This document shows, piece after piece, positions 5,505 to 6,034 of a stretch of 6,034 nucleotides of DNA; positions within the stretch are counted from its first letter, which is position 1; each line of letters begins with the position of its first letter. The translations under genes and the position numbers were made by a program. Location: the NCBI GenBank assembly GCA_023488565.1, contig JAMDDZ010000058.1:1-6034 (forward strand). Reading direction: 5' to 3'. This stretch comes from Bacillota bacterium. GTDB lineage: Bacteria; Bacillota; Sulfobacillia; Sulfobacillales; Sulfobacillaceae. The notes under the pieces were generated by a model. The model saw only the letters and a program-made list of their open reading frames with translations. It did not search any database and was not told where the DNA came from.

Positions 5505-6034
5505 GTGGGATCGATTCTGGTAGTCACGGAAATATTGGGAGGAAATATCAGCGATACCAGTCGCGAACTCTTGAGCAAGGCGCGCGAATTATCACAAGCG
5601 TTGAGTGGAGAAGTCGTTGCCGTGGGCTTCGGCTCCCAAGCCGCCCAAGCTTTGGCGCACATTGATGCGGATCGTGCCATTGCAGTGACCGGGCAAGCGG
5701 TGGAGCAATATCTTCCCTTGGTCTACGAACGTAGCTTGTTACAGGCTTTGGAACAAGAATCTCCGCAGTTGACCATGGTTGCCAATACCACCATGGGCTT
5801 GGACTTGGGGGCTGGGGTGGCTGCTGGCCGGGGGGTGCCTCTGGTAGCGTATTGCAATGCGCTTACGGTTGACGGAGACGAAATTGTAGCGCAGAGCCAG
5901 GTTTTTGCGGGAAAACTTTTGGCGGAAGTCGTCCTCCCGCGTGAAGAGGCCGTAGTAACTATCTTGCCCGGTTCTTTCCCGGCTTCCATGGTGGAAGGAC
6001 ACCCAACAATAACTGCGGAGATTCTTGTTCCAAA
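5505..6034 (+). CDS. etfA: Electron transfer flavoprotein alpha subunit, N-terminal part (3' truncated)
   Basis: The frame opens with a GTG at 5505 after a GAGGGGG Shine-Dalgarno and stays open to the window edge (176 codons plus 2 bases), so the gene continues outside. The start GSILVVTEILGGNISDTS is the EtfA N-terminal strand and loop. It is followed by the alternating alpha/beta pattern of the domain that packs against EtfB, including SGEVVAVGFG, TTMGLDLGAGVAAGRGVPLV (about residues 92-111) and FAGKLLAEVVLP. The C-terminal domain, which binds the FAD that shuttles electrons, is not in the window, so its motifs cannot be checked. At residues 152-158 the sequence reads TILPGSF, where EtfA usually has TVRPGAF, so a commonly conserved arginine is leucine (L154). 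It lies 5 bases after the etfB stop and belongs to the same transcript. Confidence 0.9.
   Translation, partial: MGSILVVTEILGGNISDTSRELLSKARELSQALSGEVVAVGFGSQAAQALAHIDADRAIAVTGQAVEQYLPLVYERSLLQALEQESPQLTMVANTTMGLDLGAGVAAGRGVPLVAYCNALTVDGDEIVAQSQVFAGKLLAEVVLPREEAVVTILPGSFPASMVEGHPTITAEILVP

Noticed and set aside
5723..6002. Overlapping antisense open frames opposite the 3' end of the window
   Set aside because: The + strand reads through this stretch as an EtfA N-terminal domain with clear family motifs, so the antisense frames are shadows.

Overview
The window (about 50% G+C by eye) is one tightly packed co-directional gene block, all on the + strand. It encodes a heterodisulfide-reductase-like (Hdr-like) iron-sulfur flavoprotein complex together with an electron transfer flavoprotein (Etf). 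The gene order is [hdrC1, 5'-truncated] - hdrB1 - hdrA - hypothetical - fused hdrC/hdrB - etfB - [etfA, 3'-truncated]. This order matches the sulfur-oxidizing sHdr systems. It fits best the variant that I recall being called type II, in which one HdrC-HdrB fusion (sHdrB3) replaces the separate C2 and B2 subunits and etfAB genes follow. The assignment rests on motifs and gene order only; no search was run.

The strong AGGAGG-like ribosome binding sites, the GTG and TTG starts, the middling G+C and this gene set would fit a sulfur-oxidizing Firmicute such as Sulfobacillus. That is inference. No lineage-diagnostic gene (rRNA, tRNA or similar) is present.

Layout: 1-402 is the C-terminal part of HdrC1. 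420-1625 is HdrB1, with two divergent CCG domains and an N-terminal extension. 1651-2718 is a short HdrA that keeps the FAD site and the CxG...CSxxCC cluster site. 2715-3440 is a Trp-rich hypothetical protein. 3427-4689 is an HdrC-HdrB fusion with two [4Fe-4S] motifs followed by two degenerate CCG domains. 4732-5499 is EtfB, and 5505 to the end is the N-terminal part of EtfA. The largest gap between genes is 42 bases and two junctions overlap, so the block looks like a single transcription unit whose promoter and terminator lie outside the window.

Proposed joint function (established for sHdr systems in general, inferred here): a cytoplasmic complex oxidises persulfide-type or carrier-bound sulfur. 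Electrons pass through the HdrB and HdrC iron-sulfur clusters and the HdrA FAD, and here probably reach or leave through EtfAB. The most noteworthy points are the systematic loss or replacement of cluster-ligating cysteines in both HdrB-type proteins, the altered nucleotide-site motif in EtfB, and the uncharacterised Trp-rich subunit. I found no RNA genes, mobile elements, CRISPR arrays or long repeats.
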